A DNA stretch of 8,969 nt from an uncultured Alphaproteobacteria bacterium. Its GTDB lineage: Bacteria > Pseudomonadota > Alphaproteobacteria > RF32 > CAG-239. This document shows positions 5,738 to 8,969 of the stretch, in pieces. Each line of letters starts with the position of its first letter. Position 1 is the stretch's first letter. Position numbers and translations under genes: made by a program. The notes beneath the pieces are model-generated. The model searched no databases and had not been told where the DNA came from. It saw nothing but the letters and a program-made list of their open reading frames with translations. Location of the stretch: contig URWU01000048.1 in the NCBI GenBank assembly GCA_900551585.1, forward strand, positions 1 to 8,969, read 5' to 3'.

Positions 5738-6305
5738 ACTGAAAAAACGATTTCCAGGTAATACTGACGACAAATAAAGCCATGTGTTCAGCTTCCGGCT
5801 TGTCATAATTGAGCAAGTTTTCTTTGGTATGATTCATATAAACCAATTCTTCACCTTCTAAGACAATTTTGCGATTGAACCAGTAAAATTTATCCGGAAG
5901 TTCTTGTAAGCCGCAACGTTTGAGAGCGGCAGAAATCAGAGAACTGTGTCCGGTTAACGCATAGCTTTCTCCTTCAAAAGGAATCCGACAATAAAACGGG
6001 CCGAGCATGGTGTTATAGATAAAGTCTTGCGCTGCGGCAAAAGTGTTTTCTTTATACATCACCTTACCATAAAAAATCAGCGTTTCCGTTATCCAAATTC
6101 CGAAATTAGTCCCTTTAGCAGGCGGATTGGGAGAGGAAAAACCGTCATCGGTAATAAACCAGCCGGGCTTATGCTCTGACTTCAACCATTTTCGGGCTAA
6201 TGAACAATGATAATCCTTACGAAAATCGGCAATTTCCTGCGCAGAGATATTTTCCCTGTCCATCAGGCTGATAATCTGTTCTAAAGTTTTTTGTTTTTCA
6301 GTCAT
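5736..6305 (-). CDS. Unrecognised 189-residue protein
   Basis: I do not recognise this family. It is a complete reading frame of 189 residues, convergent with recF and sharing its bidirectional terminator. No signal peptide or clear membrane segment is seen, so it is probably cytoplasmic. The N-terminal 45 residues look helical and charged. The rest is unusually rich in aromatic residues, for example KPGWFITDDGF (46-56), GIWITETLIFYGKVMY (69-84) and MLGPFYCRIPF (100-110). Cysteines are at 34, 106 and 131, with no metal-binding spacing. The start at 6305 gives the longest frame but has no Shine-Dalgarno; the next Met (residue 15) has none either. A good promoter at 6348-6375 gives a leader of about 35 bases, which supports a real, separately expressed gene. 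Codon use resembles its neighbours. The function is unknown. Confidence 0.75.
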   Translation of the reverse strand: MTEKQKTLEQIISLMDRENISAQEIADFRKDYHCSLARKWLKSEHKPGWFITDDGFSSPNPPAKGTNFGIWITETLIFYGKVMYKENTFAAAQDFIYNTMLGPFYCRIPFEGESYALTGHSSLISAALKRCGLQELPDKFYWFNRKIVLEGEELVYMNHTKENLLNYDKPEAEHMALFVVSITWKSFFQ

Positions 6306-6347
6306 GACAAAAAAATTTAAGCATTAATAAATATGTGAATTGCTTTT

Positions 6348-6375
6348 GTTATAGCAGAAAAAATTTAAATGACAA
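6348..6375 (-). promoter_or_regulatory. Promoter of the 189-residue protein gene
   Basis: On the - strand, TTGTCA (6375-6370, 5 of 6) and TATAAC (6353-6348, 5 of 6) are 16 bases apart, and TG one base before the -10 makes it extended. It starts just past the stop of the acetyltransferase gene. Transcription would begin near 6341. Confidence 0.6.
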
Positions 6376-6379
6376 AGCC

Positions 6380-7195
6380 TTAGCGAGAAAAAGACTCTTT
6401 TTTCATAACTGGTGACGGTCTGTCAGTTTCAAGAGATTTATTCTGGCTTTTCTCCAGAGCTTCCTGCTTTAAGCCGTCCCGCAATGCCGAGGGTTTGACA
6501 TCTACAAAATAGCGCTCAACTCCTACCAGCTTATCGGAAGAAGAAGTACCGCCGCGGCTGCCGCAGTATTTGCCCAATTTATTTTCAATGATATGTCTGG
6601 AAGCCTTATTATTTTTATCAACGGCAAAGGTCAGTTCTTCAATGCCCAGAGATTGGGCTTTTTCCATAAAATCAGGTAAAACTTTTTGCAAAACGCCGCG
6701 AGCCGACGGACGCACAAAATAAGAGGCAACCGACCCGCGCGGCGCCTGATTGTCAAACAGATTATTCCAAACCGGCGACGGTTTCACACCGGCAGAAATT
6801 TCTTCATTTTTCAAACGGCGCGGGCGAATCGTCATCTGCCCCAAATATTCGTTATCGCGGACAATCCAATAAGTAAACTCCGGCGAGCATTGGTAACCCT
6901 CGTCATCTTTCGGGCGGTCTTTGGTTTGTCGGGCTAAAGAAGTCGCAACCATATCTTTGAAACCGCCTTGCAGTTTGTCAGGATTTAAGCCGCTGATTTC
7001 AAATTCTTCAATGGCTTTTTTGACAGCCTGCATTTCCTGCAGTTTTTCGGGATTGTGGCCGGGAGTGCCGGCATAGGTTTCTATTTCCTGCTGCCGTTTT
7101 ATCAAATCGGCCTGAAATTCGCGCACGGCAGAAACATAACTCTCCGCATATTTCTCATCAGGCGACACTAATTTTATCTGCGGTTCGTTTTCCAT
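6380..7195 (-). CDS. GNAT-like N-acetyltransferase (COG3981-like), atypical CoA loop
   Basis: This is a complete 271-residue protein. The resemblance to predicted GNAT acetyltransferases of the COG3981 type is from memory of family motifs: an N-terminal IKLVSPDEKYAESYVSAVREF (7-27), the strand pair FTYWIVRDNEYLGQMTIRPR (107-126), then YFVRPSARGVLQKVLPDFMEKAQSLGIEELTFAVDKNN as motif A-B (159-196) and ASRHIIENKLGKY (198-210). The family transfers acetyl from acetyl-CoA to an amine. In the CoA pyrophosphate loop (R-x-x-G-x-G/A) the second small residue is Leu (RGVLQ), so CoA binding may be altered. Residues 35-100 form a charged insertion, partly helical, that typical members do not need. The 40-residue polar C-terminal tail looks disordered. 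A weak Shine-Dalgarno (AAGAAG) lies 8 bases before ATG. The substrate is unknown. Confidence 0.72.
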   Translation of the reverse strand: MENEPQIKLVSPDEKYAESYVSAVREFQADLIKRQQEIETYAGTPGHNPEKLQEMQAVKKAIEEFEISGLNPDKLQGGFKDMVATSLARQTKDRPKDDEGYQCSPEFTYWIVRDNEYLGQMTIRPRRLKNEEISAGVKPSPVWNNLFDNQAPRGSVASYFVRPSARGVLQKVLPDFMEKAQSLGIEELTFAVDKNNKASRHIIENKLGKYCGSRGGTSSSDKLVGVERYFVDVKPSALRDGLKQEALEKSQNKSLETDRPSPVMKKESFSR

Positions 7196-7211
7196 GATTC
7201 AGACTTCTTTG

Positions 7212-7239
7212 CTGTTATAAGTTATGGTTATTATAACAG
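7212..7239. repeat. Perfect inverted repeat over the acetyltransferase promoter (putative operator)
   Basis: CTGTTATAA (7212-7220) and TTATAACAG (7231-7239) are perfect inverted 9-base arms with a 10-base spacer, so centres are 19 bases apart, close to two helix turns. One arm covers the -10 box, the other bases about +4 to +12 of the predicted transcript. There is no T-run after it on either strand, so it is not an intrinsic terminator. Confidence 0.5.
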
Positions 7240-7258
7240 GAAAAAAGATAGGTCACAA
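7230..7258 (-). promoter_or_regulatory. Promoter of the acetyltransferase gene
   Basis: On the - strand, TTGTGA (7258-7253) and a perfect TATAAT (7235-7230) are 17 bases apart. The -35 hexamer is made of the last sense codon and the TGA stop of the ABC transporter gene. Transcription would begin near 7223. Confidence 0.6.
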
Positions 7259-8921
7259 TGCTTTAGATGGCTCGCTTGCTTTGGCCGCCACTCCGACAAA
7301 ACCGTCAGCCTGCATATTGTAGAATTTGTAATAGACGCCTTTTTTGCGCAAAAGCGCCGCATGCGTGCCCTGTTCGACAATATGCCCTTTATCAAAAACC
7401 AGAATCCGGTCCATTTCGCGCAGCGTCGACAAACGGTGGGCAATGGCTATGACGGTTTTGTTTTTCATCAGGTTGTTCAGGGATTTTTGAATATGTTTTT
7501 CACTCTGGCTGTCTAAAGCGGAGGTTGCCTCATCAAAAATCAGAATCGGGGCATTTTTCAAAATCGCACGGGCAATGGCAATCCGCTGGCGTTCGCCGCC
7601 TGATAAAACCACGCCGCGTTCGCCGACTTTGGTCTGATAACCGTTCGGAAAAGCTTTGATGAATTCGTCGGCACTGGCTTTTTTGGCGGCTTTAATCACT
7701 TCTTCTTCCGAAGCATTAGTCTTGCCGTAACGGATATTTTCCAGCAGCGTGCGGTTGAACAGGCAGACATCCTGCGGAATGGCAGCGATGTTTTTATGCA
7801 GCGAATCCTGCGCAATGTCGCGAACATCAATGCCGTTGATTTTGACAGCGCCGTTCTGAACATCAAAATAGCGGGCAATCAGTTTGACAAAGCTTGATTT
7901 TCCGGAACCTGACAAGCCGACCAGACCGACTTTTTCACCCGCTTTGATTTCAATACTGAAATCCTTAAATAAATTTTCTTTGCCATTATAGGCAAAATCA
8001 ACATTTTCAAGACTGATGGCGGCTTTTTTGAATTTTGGCTTTACAGCATTCGGCTTATCTTTGATTTCCGGCTCAACGGCAATGGTTTCCAAAGCGGATT
8101 CAATCTGCCCTAAAATGCGGGTCGTATGATTATAACCGAAAGTCATGCCAAAAAATGAGAAAGACAGTTCATAAAACAGTGTATTGGCATAAATGAAAGT
8201 GACAACATCGATTTTGCCGCTTTTAAGCATTAAGGCCGAAAGGAAAATAAAACCAAAAACGGAAACAAAAGTCGATAAGTTCAAAATCAAATGAATCCAG
8301 CTTCTGATATCAAATTCTTTAATCTGAACCCGACGCAGAATTTTCAATTGTTTTAATAAATTAAGGCGTTCAAATTTAAAATTGGCAAAACTTTTAATCT
8401 CGCTGTAGTTAGCAAGGGAATCAACAATCATGCCATTGGCACGGCTTTGTAAATGGCTCGTCGCTTTAGCCATTTCGCGGCGCATTGTTCCCAGTTTGAC
8501 CCCAACATAGCCGATTGCCAAAATCCAAAGGCTCATAATCAAACAGAACCACGGACTCAGCCAGCTTAAAATGATAAAAGAGACCAGCAACTTGAAAAAA
8601 TCATATAAAATCTGCTCTGAAATCTTAAAAAATTCCGTAATGCCCGAAGTCAGCTGCGTCACCTTATTGGCCACATTGCCGGACATTTCATTATTAAAAA
8701 AAGCGATAGAATGCTTGTTGACATAATCAAAGGCATCACGCGTCGATAAAGTATTAACCCCGGGAATGCTTCTGGCTCCGATAAAGGATGGTATTTCCAT
8801 AAATATAACACGGCCTATTCCCAAAGCCGCGGCCAAAGACGCAAAATAAAAAACATGTGCCCAGATTTCCGGATTGCCGTATTCTTTGGAAACGGTTTCA
8901 TAAATTTTGGCAAGGTAATAA
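7253..8921 (-). CDS. ABC exporter half-transporter (membrane domain fused to ATPase), 5' end missing
   Basis: About 555 genuine residues of a type I ABC exporter. A longer reading frame runs to 8950, but its first ten residues, MGSEMCIRDS, are translated adapter; numbering below counts them. The membrane domain (about 11-290) has several hydrophobic helices, including about 118-150 and 222-242. The first transmembrane helix is probably lost beyond the contig. The ATPase domain (about 312-545) has Walker A GLSGSGKSS (345-353), the Q-loop glutamine (393), signature LSGGERQ (449-455), Walker B ILIFDEATSALD (469-480) and the H-loop histidine (505), so it should hydrolyse ATP. Half-transporters of this kind dimerise and export lipids, peptides or drugs across the inner membrane; the substrate cannot be told. 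It is the first of three - strand genes, but the next one has its own promoter. Confidence 0.93.
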
Positions 8922-8969
8922 CTGTCTCTTATACACATCTCCGAGCCCACGAGACGGAGCTACATCTCG
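8922..8969. other. Nextera adapter with i7 index, right end; not genomic
   Basis: Starting at 8922 the sequence is CTGTCTCTTATACACATCT (mosaic end), then the read-2 adapter to 8955, an 8-base index GGAGCTAC (8956-8963), and ATCTCG (8964-8969), the start of the P7 flow-cell arm. Bases 8922-8956 are the exact reverse complement of 1-35. It should be trimmed. Confidence 0.98.

Noticed and set aside
1..8969. 35-base perfect terminal inverted repeats, as of a transposon about 8.9 kb long
   Set aside because: They are Nextera adapter (Tn5 mosaic end plus read-2 sequence), with a multiplex index and P7 start at the right end. The content between is core chromosome with no transposase.

Overview
The window is an assembled contig of an alphaproteobacterium. 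It carries the replication-initiation neighbourhood in the order enoyl-CoA hydratase, rpsT, dnaA, dnaN, recF, which I know as a common arrangement in Alphaproteobacteria. Coding DNA is of moderate GC and the intergenic DNA is AT-rich. This fits an uncultured, possibly host-associated alphaproteobacterium, but the species cannot be told from the sequence.

Both ends are sequencing adapter, not genome. Bases 1-35 and 8922-8969 are Illumina Nextera (Tn5) adapter, the right end including an 8-base index. The genomic insert is therefore 36-8921, and both edge genes are cut by the contig ends.

Left part, all on +: the 3' part of an enoyl-CoA hydratase gene (36-547), then rpsT (661-921) with a clear promoter and a strong intrinsic terminator (946-1001). 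An 825-base non-coding gap follows before dnaA. It is mostly about 25% GC, but contains an island of about 60% GC (1561-1680) within a run of hairpins (1481-1691), several of which have GGA in the loop. This is the best candidate for something undescribed: a structured dnaA leader, or a small RNA on either strand.

Centre, all on +: dnaA (1748-3190) makes the initiator, dnaN (3348-4466) the sliding clamp, and recF (4479-5702) the gap-repair ATPase. dnaN has its own extended -10 promoter, with a hairpin at the start of the predicted transcript. dnaN and recF are 12 bases apart and probably cotranscribed. A perfect bidirectional terminator (5698-5737) closes the cluster. gyrB does not follow.

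Right part, all on -: an ABC exporter half-transporter cut at its 5' end (7253-8921), a GNAT-like acetyltransferase (6380-7195), and an unrecognised 189-residue protein (5736-6305). The last two each have a recognisable promoter. The acetyltransferase promoter is overlapped by a perfect 9-base inverted repeat that looks like an operator. No rRNA, tRNA, insertion sequence, CRISPR array or recognisable oriC was seen.
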